Shown here one piece after another: positions 15,780 to 25,570 of a DNA stretch of 43,922 nt. Source of the stretch: Vasconcelosia minhoensis LEGE 07310 (lineage in GTDB: Bacteria; Cyanobacteriota; Cyanobacteriia; Phormidesmidales; Phormidesmidaceae). Each line of letters starts with the position of its first letter. Within the stretch, counting starts at the first letter, position 1. Below the pieces are notes generated by a model. The model was not told the DNA's origin. It did not search any database and was given only the letters and a program-made list of their open reading frames with translations. The DNA lies in contig NZ_JADEXG010000046.1 of NCBI RefSeq assembly GCF_015207255.1, positions 1 to 43,922 of the forward strand, read 5' to 3'. Made by a program: the position numbers and the translations under genes.

Positions 15780-16718
15780 ATGCGATTAGAGCAGCTGCAG
15801 GCATTTCTAGCGGTATCGGAAACGGGTAGCTTCCAGGCGGCGGCACGGCGCTGTGGGGTGACTCAGTCCACGGTCAGCCGGCAGATTCAGGGCTTAGAAG
15901 AAGAGCTGGGGACGGTCGTTTTTCATCGGACGGCCCAGGCTAAACTGACGGTGGGCGGTGAGCGGCTGCTGCCCCGGGCGCGGCGAATTTGCATGGAGTG
16001 GCAGCAGGCTAACCAAGAAATTTCTGATTTGGTGGCGGGTAAACAGCCCGAGCTTTGTATCGCTGGCATTCACTCGGTATGCTCACACTTTCTACCGCCC
16101 ATTATCACTCAGTTCTGTGAGAGCTACCCCAACGTGCAGCTGCGGGTGACGGCTCTAGGCAGCGATCGCTCCCTCAAGGTGCTGCGCGATGGCCTAGTCG
16201 ATGTGGCGATTGTGATGCACAATCCGCTGCTCACCAGCAATCAGGAAATGGTCGTAATCCCGCTCTATGAAGAGCCGGTGGAGGTGCTGATGGCGGCTAA
16301 CCATCCGCTCACCCAGTACCAGGCTGTGCCCTGGGCCGCGATCGCGCAGTATCCCCAGGTCGTCTTCAAGGATGGCTATGGGATGCAGCGACTGGTGCAA
16401 AAGCAGTTTCAGGACAGCGGTGCCGAGCTCAAGGCCGCGCTGGAACTGAATACCCTAGACGCCTTTCGCGGGATTGTCCGCCAGGGCGACATGGTGGCCC
16501 TGCTGCCGCAGTCGGCGCTGACGGAGAGCTACCTCGACTCGGGGCTAGCCGTGCGCCGAACGGCCGACCCCTTGCTGCTGCGCAAGGTCGTGCTGGTCAC
16601 GACCCACGACCGGCTGAGCATTCCCCCCATCCGCAAATTCTGCGATCTGGTGCAGGAGCTGGTAGAAGAAGGCTTTCAGCAGTTTAACAGCACGCCTGTG
16701 CTGCTGGCGGCGAGCTGA
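15780..16718 (+). CDS. ntcB: LysR-type nitrite-responsive regulator NtcB
   Basis: This 312-residue LysR-family transcription factor has an N-terminal winged helix-turn-helix (about residues 1-60; AVSETGSFQAAARRCGVTQS then TVSRQIQGLEEELG). A C-terminal effector-binding domain follows, containing LRVTALGSDRSLKVLRDGLV and RQGDMVALLPQSAL. Within a nirA-nrtP-narB neighbourhood, the LysR gene next to a cnaT-like gene is NtcB, which enhances nitrate assimilation transcription in response to nitrite. It has its own perfect NtcA-type promoter upstream. The cnaT-like gene begins nine bases after its stop, so they are probably co-transcribed. Identification rests on domain and synteny. Confidence 0.88.
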   Translation: MRLEQLQAFLAVSETGSFQAAARRCGVTQSTVSRQIQGLEEELGTVVFHRTAQAKLTVGGERLLPRARRICMEWQQANQEISDLVAGKQPELCIAGIHSVCSHFLPPIITQFCESYPNVQLRVTALGSDRSLKVLRDGLVDVAIVMHNPLLTSNQEMVVIPLYEEPVEVLMAANHPLTQYQAVPWAAIAQYPQVVFKDGYGMQRLVQKQFQDSGAELKAALELNTLDAFRGIVRQGDMVALLPQSALTESYLDSGLAVRRTADPLLLRKVVLVTTHDRLSIPPIRKFCDLVQELVEEGFQQFNSTPVLLAAS

Positions 16719-16727
16719 GGCGGGCGG

Positions 16728-17822
16728 ATGAGCAGGGTTTTCCGAGATCTGTTAAAAAAGGTCGGCAGCGGCAGCCATACCTCGACCGATCTCAGCCGTG
16801 AGGAAGCCGCGATCGCGACTCGCATGATGCTCAAGGAAGAAGCCACCCCGGTTCAGATTGGTGCCTTCATGATTGCCCATCGGATCAAGCGTCCTACCCC
16901 CGTGGAGCTGGCCGGCATGCTGGACTGCTACGACAGCCTGGGACCGCAGCTGGCCCTGATTACGGCTGACTATCCGGTGACAATTTTCAATTCGCCCTAC
17001 GACGGGCGGACGCGCACCGCTCCGGTCAGCCCGATCACGGCGCTAACGCTTGCAGCGGCAGGCGCGCCCGCCATTTTGCACGGCGGCGATCGGATGCCGA
17101 CCAAGCTGGGACTGCCGCTGATTGAGGTCTGGCAAGGGCTGGGCCTAGCCTGGGAGCGGCTGACCTTAACGCAGGTACAGCAGGTGCTGGAGACCACCGG
17201 GCTGGGGTTTGTCTACCTGCCCCATCACTTTCCTACGGCCCAGGCCATGGTGCCCTACCGTGACCAGATTGGCAAGCGCCCCCCCTTTGCTACCGTTGAG
17301 CTGATGTGGTCGCCCTACCCCAGCAGTGCCCATAACAGCCATTTGGTCAGCGGCTTTGTCCATCCGCCGACGGAAGACCGGACGCAGATCACCTTTCAGC
17401 TGCGTCAGACGCCCTTCTTCACCACGGTCAAGGGCTTAGAGGGCAGCTGCGATCTGGCCCGCAGCCGCACAGCCATCATCGGACTCGGTCAGCTCCGAAA
17501 CGGCGAACTCAATTTTGAGCGTCTGCTCTTGCATCCCCGAGACTACGGCTTTGAAGGAGCCGATCCCGATTTACTGTCGCTGCCGGAGCTGACAGATACC
17601 TTTCAGGTCATCCTTCAGGGCAAGCCGGGGCCGCTAATGACTTCCGTGGTCTGGAATGCGGGCTTCTACCTCTGGCGCTGCGGCGCGACGCCGACGATCG
17701 AAGCTGGTTTCAAACAGGCCGAGAACCTGCTCCAGGCGGGTGCGGTGCGGGCCAAGCTGGCCGAGGTCAGGGGCGCGATCGCAGACTGCGCCCCTCAAAC
17801 CGATTTGCTTACCGCTCACTGA
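16728..17822 (+). CDS. cnaT: CnaT-like protein (anthranilate phosphoribosyltransferase family)
   Basis: This 364-residue protein has the nucleoside phosphorylase/TrpD fold. The helical N-terminal domain shows REEAAIATRMMLKEEATPVQ and IGAFMIAHRIKRPTPVELAG, followed by the alpha/beta domain. The gene is directly behind ntcB. In Anabaena the corresponding gene after ntcB is cnaT, required for nir operon expression. The usual TrpD PRPP-binding GTGGD motif is replaced by SPYDGRTRTAP, and the KHGN(R) motif is changed to LHGGDR. Anthranilate phosphoribosyl transfer is therefore unlikely and a regulatory or different transferase role fits better. Its 3' end overlaps the convergent lysozyme-like gene by seven bases. 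Confidence 0.85.
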   Translation: MSRVFRDLLKKVGSGSHTSTDLSREEAAIATRMMLKEEATPVQIGAFMIAHRIKRPTPVELAGMLDCYDSLGPQLALITADYPVTIFNSPYDGRTRTAPVSPITALTLAAAGAPAILHGGDRMPTKLGLPLIEVWQGLGLAWERLTLTQVQQVLETTGLGFVYLPHHFPTAQAMVPYRDQIGKRPPFATVELMWSPYPSSAHNSHLVSGFVHPPTEDRTQITFQLRQTPFFTTVKGLEGSCDLARSRTAIIGLGQLRNGELNFERLLLHPRDYGFEGADPDLLSLPELTDTFQVILQGKPGPLMTSVVWNAGFYLWRCGATPTIEAGFKQAENLLQAGAVRAKLAEVRGAIADCAPQTDLLTAH

Positions 17823-18526
17823 GCTAATTCTTGCCCCAGCTCTTCGGCCAGCATGTCGGCATAGATCTTCGGCAAATAGGCCGACATGCTGTTAGATTCG
17901 ATTCCATAGCCCAGACTGGTCCAGGTGCCAGACAGTATTGCTAACACCGTCTCTAGCTGTCCCTGTCGCAGCTGCTGCGACAGGTCTGTGCCCCAGGCTG
18001 ACTTATCTATCAGCCAGTAGTAGACGACCTCATCCTGATACTCCGGCGAAAAGTCGTAGTCGCCCCAAATCGCGTACCATCCAGGCGGGTGGGGATGATA
18101 TTTTGCTGCCTTGTCATGCCAGGTGGTCGATAAAAACTGATATCGCCCCGCCGCCGTTGTACAGTCCCCCAGGTTGGGGCCGGTGACGATTTCAACGCAG
18201 TCGTCGGGATGGTGGCTGAGGTCCTGGACTCGCGCCCCGCCGTAGAGCAGATAGTAGGGATTAGCCGTATTCGACTCTGCCGCAGAGATGGTCCGCATCA
18301 GAGCGCGAATGTAGGGATCGCCTCCGGTCATGACGAGCGGCACTGGCGAGTCTACCCAGTCCGGATTTTCCGGCCCTCGTCCCCTGGGGTCAGACGACCA
18401 GCGGTACAAAATTATCACAACCATCAGGAACATCAGCGCCGTCAGCAGCAGCGGACCGTGATCCTCGCGACCGCCAGCGCGAACACCCTTCGATCGATCC
18501 GCAGCTGACTTTGGGGATGATTCCAC
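17816..18526 (-). CDS. Membrane-anchored phage-lysozyme-like glycoside hydrolase
   Basis: This 236-residue protein has a short cytoplasmic N-terminus, one membrane segment (about residues 26-43, LLLTALMFLMVVIILY) and an outer domain resembling lambda-type endolysin (glycoside hydrolase family 104/muramidase). Conserved features are the glutamate in ISAAESN (candidate acid catalyst), YYLLYGGARVQDLSHHP, and TTAAGRYQFLSTTWHDKA, followed by DFSPEYQDEVVYYWLI. It probably cuts peptidoglycan in the periplasm. No holin or phage genes adjoin it, so a domesticated cell-wall role is likely. Translation is assigned to a GTG; no strong ribosome-binding site was seen. The gene is convergent with the cnaT-like gene, overlapping by seven bases. 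Confidence 0.75.
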   Translation of the reverse strand: MESSPKSAADRSKGVRAGGREDHGPLLLTALMFLMVVIILYRWSSDPRGRGPENPDWVDSPVPLVMTGGDPYIRALMRTISAAESNTANPYYLLYGGARVQDLSHHPDDCVEIVTGPNLGDCTTAAGRYQFLSTTWHDKAAKYHPHPPGWYAIWGDYDFSPEYQDEVVYYWLIDKSAWGTDLSQQLRQGQLETVLAILSGTWTSLGYGIESNSMSAYLPKIYADMLAEELGQELAQ

Positions 18527-18714
18527 AGAAAACGCCGTCCGCTTGAAGCTGTTCAGATTTTAACCAGACTGTTCCCGATCTGCCCAGGGGGTCGGGCTAC
18601 CCCTATGAAAAAGCGGTGGGAGTTTCGTAAACTCAGCCAACCCGGGCAGAATGCGCTGTAGATTAGAAATAGCGACGGGCCGTCCATGTCCGTTTCTGTG
18701 TAAGAGGTTGCACC

Positions 18715-19473
18715 ATGTCGTCAGGTGAAGAAAATCGGTCTAGCATCCCTAGTGCCGCGCCCGAATCGGCGTCCAAAACGGCCATTCTGAAAACTCTGGC
18801 AATTGATATTGGCGGTAGCGGGGTCAAGGCGATTGTCCTCGACCCGGCGGGTCAGCCGCTGACTGAGCGAGGGCGGGCGAAAACCCCCAGTCCTGCTACC
18901 CCAAAGGCAATGCTAGCCGCGATCGCAGGCCTGACGTCCCAGCAGGGCAGCTTCGACCGAGTCTCCGTCGGGTTTCCTGGCGTGGTCCGGCGCGGCGTCA
19001 TTTTTACCGCCGTCAACCTCGATTCAAGCTGGGTTGAATTTGACCTTGGCGCGGCCTTGGCCCGTCAGCTTGGCTGTCCTGTGCGGGTTGCCAATGATGC
19101 CGACATGCAGGGCATGGGCGCGGTAACCGGACAGGGGGTGGAGCTGGTAGTGACCCTGGGAACGGGATTTGGTTCGGCCCTATTTACCGAGGGGCGGCTG
19201 GTGCCGAATTTGGAGATGGCTCACCATCGCTTTCGCAAGGGAGAGACCTACGAGGCCCAGCTGGGCCGGGCGGCGCTTGAAAAAATAGGCGCTAAACGCT
19301 GGTCGCAGCGTTTGCTGAAAGCGATCGCTGCGCTCGAAAAGCTGTTCAACTACGACCATCTCTACATTGGCGGCGGCGAAGCCAGTAAGATTCAGGTCGA
19401 TTTGCCCGAGCAGGTGACTGTGGTACCCAACATTTTAGGACTGCTTGGGGGAATTGCCCTCTGGCGGGACTAG
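18715..19473 (+). CDS. ROK-family sugar kinase, polyphosphate glucokinase-like
   Basis: This 252-residue ASKHA-fold kinase has the phosphate-binding loop LAIDIGGSGVKAIVLDPAG near residue 27, VRVANDADMQGMGA with the catalytic aspartate, and VTLGTGFGSALF. It ends with the C-terminal glycine loop DHLYIGGGEASKI. The compact size, the LEMAHH segment and the absence of the CxCGxxGC zinc motif of other ROK proteins point to the polyphosphate-glucose phosphotransferase branch, which phosphorylates glucose from polyphosphate. Substrate is inferred. An AGAGG ribosome-binding site precedes the ATG by eight bases. A strong palindrome follows the stop, separating it from the convergent rpoC2. Confidence 0.8.
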   Translation: MSSGEENRSSIPSAAPESASKTAILKTLAIDIGGSGVKAIVLDPAGQPLTERGRAKTPSPATPKAMLAAIAGLTSQQGSFDRVSVGFPGVVRRGVIFTAVNLDSSWVEFDLGAALARQLGCPVRVANDADMQGMGAVTGQGVELVVTLGTGFGSALFTEGRLVPNLEMAHHRFRKGETYEAQLGRAALEKIGAKRWSQRLLKAIAALEKLFNYDHLYIGGGEASKIQVDLPEQVTVVPNILGLLGGIALWRD

Positions 19474-19489
19474 CCTGACAGGGTATGTC

Positions 19490-19524
19490 ATAGAGCCCCG
19501 TCGTCAGTGACGACGGGGCTCTAT
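19490..19524. terminator. 35-bp perfect palindrome between convergent genes
   Basis: ATAGAGCCCCGTCGTCA and its exact complement flank a single central G. The 17-bp arms would give a very stable hairpin on either strand. It lies between the ROK kinase stop and the rpoC2 stop and suits a bidirectional terminator, though no T run follows on either strand. Confidence 0.65.
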
Positions 19525-19559
19525 GGTGAGCTTAGATGAGACGGAAAGCGGCGCGAGAG

Positions 19560-22500
19560 CTAAGGAGCCGAGCTGTCATCATCGATCAGCGCATCGTCGC
19601 TAATCATGGACGGCAGGCCCGAGTCAGCCCCGCTCTCGTCCTCCGCACTACCGACCATGCCGTTACCCGAGAGCATTTCCAGACCGCCTTCGCGATCGTA
19701 GGCGCGGGCCGTGCGATCGTCTAGCACCATGTCCTGGAGAGATAGGTCGTTGTCTAAGAAAGTGCCGTCAAAGGAGGTATCGACCTCTGGCGACGACGGT
19801 TCTTCATAGGCATTAAAGCCCGTCCCGGCCGGGATCAGGCGGCCAATGATGACGTTTTCCTTCAGCCCGCGCAGCCAGTCGGACTTACCCTCGATTGCCG
19901 CTTCGGTCAGGACGCGAGTCGTTTCCTGAAAGCTGGCCGCCGAGATAAAGCTGTCGGTATTCAGCGATGCCTTGGTAATCCCCAGCAGGACCGGCGTATA
20001 GTCCGCCGGGGCACCGCCGGTAATTGACATGGCCTCATTCACCTGCTCAATCTGACGAATTTCGACTAGCTCACCAGGCAACATAGTGGTATCGCCGCCG
20101 TCTTCGACCCGCGCCTTGGAGGTCATCTGACGCACAATCACCTCGATATGCTTGTCAGAGATATCAATCCCCTGGGACTGATACACCGACTGCACCTCGT
20201 TCACCAGGAAGTTTTGCACCTGCTGCAGGCTGACCATCGCCGCTCCGTGAGCGCCCTGGCTTTCGCGGTGGTACTTAAAGAAGGACTCCAGAATCTGGTG
20301 CGGGTTAGCCGGGCCGTCGGTCAGCGCTTCAGAAACGGCCACCTGCTGACCGTCAGACACAATTACGTTTTGCCCTGGTCCGATCGGATAGTCCGTTGTC
20401 ACGCCGTCAGCCTCGACCACCTTGACCTCAACGGTTTCGTCGTCGCCGTAAACCACCTGGGCAACGCCGGGGCGCTCTGCGAGCACGCAGGCTTCCTTAG
20501 GCTTGCGGGCCTCCAGCAGCTCTTCGATTCGCGGCAGGCCCTGGATGATGTCCCCGGTCTTGGCTCGCTCAAATACCAGCAGCACCAGGTTGTCCCCCCG
20601 CTGCACCAGATCCCCATCTTCAATATGCAGGACCGCCCCGGTTGAGATCCGGTAGGGACGGGCTACTCGCAGCACGATTTGACCCTCGCGGGCTGCCACC
20701 ACCCGGCCTGACTCAGGCGAGCTGATACCGGCCGCCACCTCAGTTTCATCGACGATAAAGTCGCCCACGGCAACCTGGGTCGGCTGCCCTTGGGTATCAA
20801 TGATCAGCCGGTCGGCATCGCGCACCACCAAAATTCGCCGAATCGCCTCGGTTCCTTCGCGGATACCGCGAACTTCGCCCGCCTCTTTGCTCTGAATTTC
20901 GGTGCGAGCAACGACTGCACCGGGCTCAATTGTCTGGCCATCCTCGACCAGCAGCCGGGTCTGGGTGCGGCCCTGGGTCTGGTCGGCAGACACGTCACGG
21001 CGGACCGTCAGCGTCTCTAAAATCACCAGCTGTAGCCGCATCAGCTCATCGTCGGTTTCGTCAGGCATGAGCTCGATATCCGCTGCCAGCTGGGTCGCCT
21101 CATCGTCGATTTCCAGGACCAGCTGGGTGCGTAAAATCTCCAGCCCCTCGACCGATTTGACCCGCTCACCGTCTTTGTAGACAATGCGCTGTAGCGCCCT
21201 CAGCCGAATCGAGTTGTCACCGCTATCGCTGACCGAGTCCTGACTGGGCACCGCTGGCTCATCGGGGACAACAAACTCCTGCACGGGCCGCAGCAGCAGC
21301 GCTGCCCCCTCAGGCGTTTCGACATATTCGACATAGCGTAGGTCAGCCGCTACGACGCCCGGCATCACCTCTTCACCCGCACTAACCAGCGATTCGTGCT
21401 TGCTTTCGCCCTCTTCCGGTACGTCCACCATGTGAATGTCGCCCGGCTTAATCACAATTTCCCGCAGGATGTCGTTTTTCTGGGTCACCTCAACCACGCC
21501 GTTCGTCTGGCAGAAGATGTCTTTGACGACTTCGGTGCCCGCTTCGACATACTGACCGTCTTCAACCAGCAGCAGCGAAATGTCTTTGTTGATTTCGTGG
21601 GCCTCTTCAGGAATCCAAAGCAGCGTGCCGCCTTTAGTTACCTCATAGCCCTGCTTAGCCTTGCCGCGCTTGGCGACCTCAACCCCAGAGAACTTAATAA
21701 TGCCGCCGGTCTGGGTGCGATAGCGATCGTCTACCAGCTCAGCGACTACCTGGCCATTAGCGACTTTGGTCCCCGGCGTCGCAATCAGCGAAAAGCGCTG
21801 GCCGCCGGAGGTTTCCACGAAGTAATGCTCCCGACCCTGGCCGCTCTCCATCCTGACCTGGGCCTGGTCGAGCAGCACCGACGCGGTGATGATTTCGACC
21901 TCGCGGCCGCCCTTGCTGTCCGTGCTCCCTTCGGGTAGCCGGACTACGCCGCCCCGTTCGGTGACCAGCTTGGTTTCGGCTAAGATGCCGTCAGCGGCGA
22001 TCGCGTCGCCGTTCTTGACCACCGGTTCAGCGCCAGGCGGTAGGTTATAGACCTCGCCCGAGAGCACCCACAGCAGCCCGCCCCGCTGGGCCAGGCGAGT
22101 CGTATTGCCCTGCCGGTCTTTCTTCTCTTCCTGTACCAGGCCGGCAAAGACCACTTCTCCAGAGAGGTCGGAGGTGACGTCCTTGCTGGCCTTTTCAGTG
22201 ATCTTACGCATCCGACTCATGCTCGGCAGCTCGGCGATTAGGTCGCCTTTCTGGACAGTGTCGCCATCCAGGGAGAATAGGATTGCGCCCTGGGGAATCG
22301 ACACAGAGTGGTCTTTGCCGTTGGCCGCGATCGCGATCTTGCCGTTAGCTTCAATCACCAGTGCATCTTCCCCGTGGCGGGTGCGGAAGGCACGGCTGCG
22401 CAGCTGCGGCGGCAGCTTGATCTGGCCGTCCCGAGGGGCTCGAATCTGGCGGGCCACTTCGCCCGTAAAGGTGCCGCCCGTGTGAAAGGTCCGCATGGTC

Positions 22501-23519
22501 AGCTGAGTGCCGGGCTCGCCAATCGACTGAGCCGCAATAATCCCCACGGCCTCACCCAGATCGACCAGGTGGGAGTGGGCCAGACTCCAGCCATAGCAGT
22601 GCTGACAGACTGAACGAGCTGCCTCGCAGGTGAGCGCAGAGCGCACCATCACCTCTTTAATGCCGCTCTCATAGACGGCCGTCGCCATATCGTCAGACAG
22701 GGGCTGGTTGCGCGGCACCACCACTTCTCCAGTCTGGGGATGAACGGCATCTTCAGCCAGCACCCGGCCCAGCAGCCGATCCGAGAGGGGAATCAGCACC
22801 CGCTCACCGTCGGTCATGCTGGTTAGCGGGATGCTGCGATCGGTGCCGCAGTCAAACTCCCGGATAATCACATCCTGAGAGACATCGACCAGCCGCCGGG
22901 TTAGGTAGCCTGAGTCCGCCGTTCGCAGGGCGGTATCAACTAGCCCTTTACGAGCGCCGTAGGACGAAATCACATATTCCGTTACCGTCAGCCCTTCGCG
23001 GAAGTTGGTTTTAATTGGCTGGTCAATAATCGCGCCTTGGGGGTCAGCCATCAGGCCGCGCATACCCACCAGCTGGCGCACCTGGGAAATATTGCCGCGA
23101 GCCCCCGAAAAGGCCATCATATAGACCGAATTGAGCGGGTTATTTTCCTTGAAGTTGCGAATGACTTCGTCCTTCAGCTCCTCGCTGGTGCCATTCCAGG
23201 TATCAATTACCTTTTGGAAGCGCTCAACTTCGGTGATCTCACCTCGGGTATAGCGCTCCTGGGTAGCCCGAATCTCATCCTCAGCCGACTCCAGCAGCTG
23301 TCGCTTGGTCGGCGGCACCCGTAGGTCTTCGATGCTGATGGAAACCCCAGCCCGAGTCGCATACTCAAAGCCTAAGCCTTTGAGCTCATCAGCCATCTGG
23401 GCTGTCCGGGCCGTTCCATAATGTTCAAACGACCAGGAAACCAGCTTCTTAAGCTGCTTTTTGTCGATCACCCGGTTGATAAAAACAACGGGATTGGTTT
23501 GTTCGGCTTGCTCTGCCAT
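19560..23519 (-). CDS. rpoC2: RNA polymerase subunit beta-prime (RpoC2)
   Basis: This 1319-residue C-terminal part of the largest RNA polymerase subunit is encoded separately from RpoC1, as in cyanobacteria and plastids. The N-terminus ([20 protein letters not shown]) and the trigger-loop region [18 protein letters not shown] (about residues 325-345) are clear. They are followed by the very long insertion of sandwich-barrel hybrid motifs typical of cyanobacterial RpoC2. A catalytic-core C-terminal part ([20 protein letters not shown]) closes the protein. Conserved cysteines around residues 300-310 ([13 protein letters not shown]) likely bind zinc. It is the last gene of the rpsT-tatD-rpoB-rpoC1-rpoC2 array, 104 bases after rpoC1. 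Confidence 0.98.
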   Translation of the reverse strand: MAEQAEQTNPVVFINRVIDKKQLKKLVSWSFEHYGTARTAQMADELKGLGFEYATRAGVSISIEDLRVPPTKRQLLESAEDEIRATQERYTRGEITEVERFQKVIDTWNGTSEELKDEVIRNFKENNPLNSVYMMAFSGARGNISQVRQLVGMRGLMADPQGAIIDQPIKTNFREGLTVTEYVISSYGARKGLVDTALRTADSGYLTRRLVDVSQDVIIREFDCGTDRSIPLTSMTDGERVLIPLSDRLLGRVLAEDAVHPQTGEVVVPRNQPLSDDMATAVYESGIKEVMVRSALTCEAARSVCQHCYGWSLAHSHLVDLGEAVGIIAAQSIGEPGTQLTMRTFHTGGTFTGEVARQIRAPRDGQIKLPPQLRSRAFRTRHGEDALVIEANGKIAIAANGKDHSVSIPQGAILFSLDGDTVQKGDLIAELPSMSRMRKITEKASKDVTSDLSGEVVFAGLVQEEKKDRQGNTTRLAQRGGLLWVLSGEVYNLPPGAEPVVKNGDAIAADGILAETKLVTERGGVVRLPEGSTDSKGGREVEIITASVLLDQAQVRMESGQGREHYFVETSGGQRFSLIATPGTKVANGQVVAELVDDRYRTQTGGIIKFSGVEVAKRGKAKQGYEVTKGGTLLWIPEEAHEINKDISLLLVEDGQYVEAGTEVVKDIFCQTNGVVEVTQKNDILREIVIKPGDIHMVDVPEEGESKHESLVSAGEEVMPGVVAADLRYVEYVETPEGAALLLRPVQEFVVPDEPAVPSQDSVSDSGDNSIRLRALQRIVYKDGERVKSVEGLEILRTQLVLEIDDEATQLAADIELMPDETDDELMRLQLVILETLTVRRDVSADQTQGRTQTRLLVEDGQTIEPGAVVARTEIQSKEAGEVRGIREGTEAIRRILVVRDADRLIIDTQGQPTQVAVGDFIVDETEVAAGISSPESGRVVAAREGQIVLRVARPYRISTGAVLHIEDGDLVQRGDNLVLLVFERAKTGDIIQGLPRIEELLEARKPKEACVLAERPGVAQVVYGDDETVEVKVVEADGVTTDYPIGPGQNVIVSDGQQVAVSEALTDGPANPHQILESFFKYHRESQGAHGAAMVSLQQVQNFLVNEVQSVYQSQGIDISDKHIEVIVRQMTSKARVEDGGDTTMLPGELVEIRQIEQVNEAMSITGGAPADYTPVLLGITKASLNTDSFISAASFQETTRVLTEAAIEGKSDWLRGLKENVIIGRLIPAGTGFNAYEEPSSPEVDTSFDGTFLDNDLSLQDMVLDDRTARAYDREGGLEMLSGNGMVGSAEDESGADSGLPSMISDDALIDDDSSAP

Positions 23520-23623
23520 GCTGTCTCTTCGCCCTCAATTTCTGTTCGGTGTCGGTCGGTGTCGGTCAATAGCGGCTGAACGATGGTTTCAGCTTGCCTG
23601 CTCGGCTCAGAACTGCGGCTCGC

Positions 23624-25498
23624 CTAGTCCGCCAGTGCCGTATGAACGGTGTTGTTATAGATAATTCGGCCCGGTGTCGTCTCAATATACTGAGAAATGA
23701 GCTGACCCTCGCTGTCTTCTCGTACCCGCCGGAACTTGTAGAGCTTAGTGACTACGCCGTCTTCGCCCTGCTGCACCTCAACCGGCTCGTGGTCGGGTTC
23801 ATCCGTCTCCACTTCTCCGTCGAATCTCAGCCAGACTTTGGCATGCAGCGCGACCATACCCTGCTCATAGGCCATGATGGCATCGTTCATGCTCGCGAAG
23901 TAGCGACCTGAGCCGTCCTGCTGCGTGGGGTTCTCCGCGGTTAGATAGTAGCAACCTAAAACCATATCCTGGCTTGGCGTGATAATCGGCCGCCCGGTCG
24001 CCGGGGATAGAATATTGTTCGACGCTAGCATCAGCAGCCGGGCTTCCGACTGAGCTTCCAGCGATAGCGGCACATGCACCGCCATCTGATCCCCATCGAA
24101 GTCGGCGTTAAAGGCTGGACAGACCAGCGGATGTAGCTGAATCGCGCGGCCCTCAACCAAGATTGGCTCAAACGCCTGAATCCCTAAACGGTGCAAGGTG
24201 GGCGCCCGATTGAGCATCACCGGATGGCTCTCAATCACCTCTTCGAGCACCTCCCAAACGCTGGGATCGTTCCGCTGGATTAGCTTCTTAGCCGCTTTAA
24301 TATTATTCACTAAGCCCTGCCGAATTAGCCGATGAATCACAAACGGCTGGAACAGCTCGATGCCCATCTCCCGCGGTAGCCCGCACTGATGAATTTTGAG
24401 CTTTGGCCCAACCACAATCACCGAGCGACCAGAGTAGTCAACCCGCTTACCCAGCAGGTTTTGCCGAAAGCGTCCCTGTTTGCCTTCGATGATGTCCGAC
24501 AGCGACTTCAGCGGGCGGTTATTGGCCCCGACTACCGTCCGACCCCGCCGACCGTTGTCAATTAGCGCATCGACGGCCTCTTGCAGCATCCGTTTCTCGT
24601 TGCGGACGATGATTTCCGGTGCCAGAATTTCTTGCAAACGCGCCAGTCGGTTATTCCGGTTGATGACCCGCCGGTAGAGATCGTTCAGGTCAGAGGTGGC
24701 AAACCGGCCGCCGTCGAGCTGAACCATCGGTCGCAGGTCGGGCGGAATCACCGGGATCACGTCCAACACCATCCAGTCGGGCTTGGAGCCGGTGGCAATA
24801 AAGTTGTCGATTACCCGCAGCCGCTTAATCAGCTTGGCTCGCTTTTGCCCCTTGGCGTTAGCAATGTCTTCCCGCAGCTGCTCCGCCGTCGACTCTAGCT
24901 CCAGGTCTTCCAGCAGTCGCTGCAGCGCTTCTGCCCCAATCCCGACCTCAATCCCCGAGAGCTGAGACTCCTCATCGTAGAGCTGGTCTTCAATCTCGAT
25001 CCACTGATCTTCGGTCAGCAGCTGCTTGTAGGAGAGGTTGTCGGCATTGCCCGGGTCGAGTACAACATAGGCATTGAAATAGACAATCTGCTCGACGTCG
25101 CGCAGGGGCATATCCAGCAAAATCGCGATATAGCTGGGAATCCCCTTGAGATACCAGACATGGGCCACAGGTGCCGCTAGCTTGATAAAGCCCATGCGGT
25201 GACGGCGCACCCGCGACTCGGTCACCTCGACGCCGCAGCGCTCGCAGACAATTCCGCGGTGGCGCACCCGCTTGTATTTACCGCAGTGGCATTCCCAGTC
25301 TTTGGCCGGACCAAAAATGCGCTCGCAAAACAAGCCGTCCATCTCTGGCTTAAGGGTTCTGTAATTAATCGTCTCCGGCTTGGTCACTTCACCCACCACC
25401 GTGCCGTTGGGCAGGGTGCGTTCGCCCCACTGACGAATCCGCTCAGGGGAGGCTAAACCAATTTTGACGTAGTCAAACCGCTGTTCTAACTTTGGCAT
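23624..25498 (-). CDS. rpoC1: RNA polymerase subunit gamma (RpoC1)
   Basis: This 624-residue N-terminal part of the beta-prime subunit contains the catalytic magnesium-binding motif [12 protein letters not shown] near residue 465. The N-terminal zinc site [20 protein letters not shown] is near residue 70. The frame is open to 25549, but the ATG at 25498 ([20 protein letters not shown]) matches the conserved cyanobacterial start and normal length, so the first 17 codons of the open frame are not included. It lies just after rpoB on the same strand. Together with RpoC2 it replaces the single RpoC of other bacteria. Confidence 0.98.
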   Translation of the reverse strand: MPKLEQRFDYVKIGLASPERIRQWGERTLPNGTVVGEVTKPETINYRTLKPEMDGLFCERIFGPAKDWECHCGKYKRVRHRGIVCERCGVEVTESRVRRHRMGFIKLAAPVAHVWYLKGIPSYIAILLDMPLRDVEQIVYFNAYVVLDPGNADNLSYKQLLTEDQWIEIEDQLYDEESQLSGIEVGIGAEALQRLLEDLELESTAEQLREDIANAKGQKRAKLIKRLRVIDNFIATGSKPDWMVLDVIPVIPPDLRPMVQLDGGRFATSDLNDLYRRVINRNNRLARLQEILAPEIIVRNEKRMLQEAVDALIDNGRRGRTVVGANNRPLKSLSDIIEGKQGRFRQNLLGKRVDYSGRSVIVVGPKLKIHQCGLPREMGIELFQPFVIHRLIRQGLVNNIKAAKKLIQRNDPSVWEVLEEVIESHPVMLNRAPTLHRLGIQAFEPILVEGRAIQLHPLVCPAFNADFDGDQMAVHVPLSLEAQSEARLLMLASNNILSPATGRPIITPSQDMVLGCYYLTAENPTQQDGSGRYFASMNDAIMAYEQGMVALHAKVWLRFDGEVETDEPDHEPVEVQQGEDGVVTKLYKFRRVREDSEGQLISQYIETTPGRIIYNNTVHTALAD

Positions 25499-25570
25499 CA
25501 CGCGCTTCCTTATCAATAGCTGGATATAAAGAGGGGGCTCCCGGTTCACCCAGGAGCAAAAGCAGAACGG

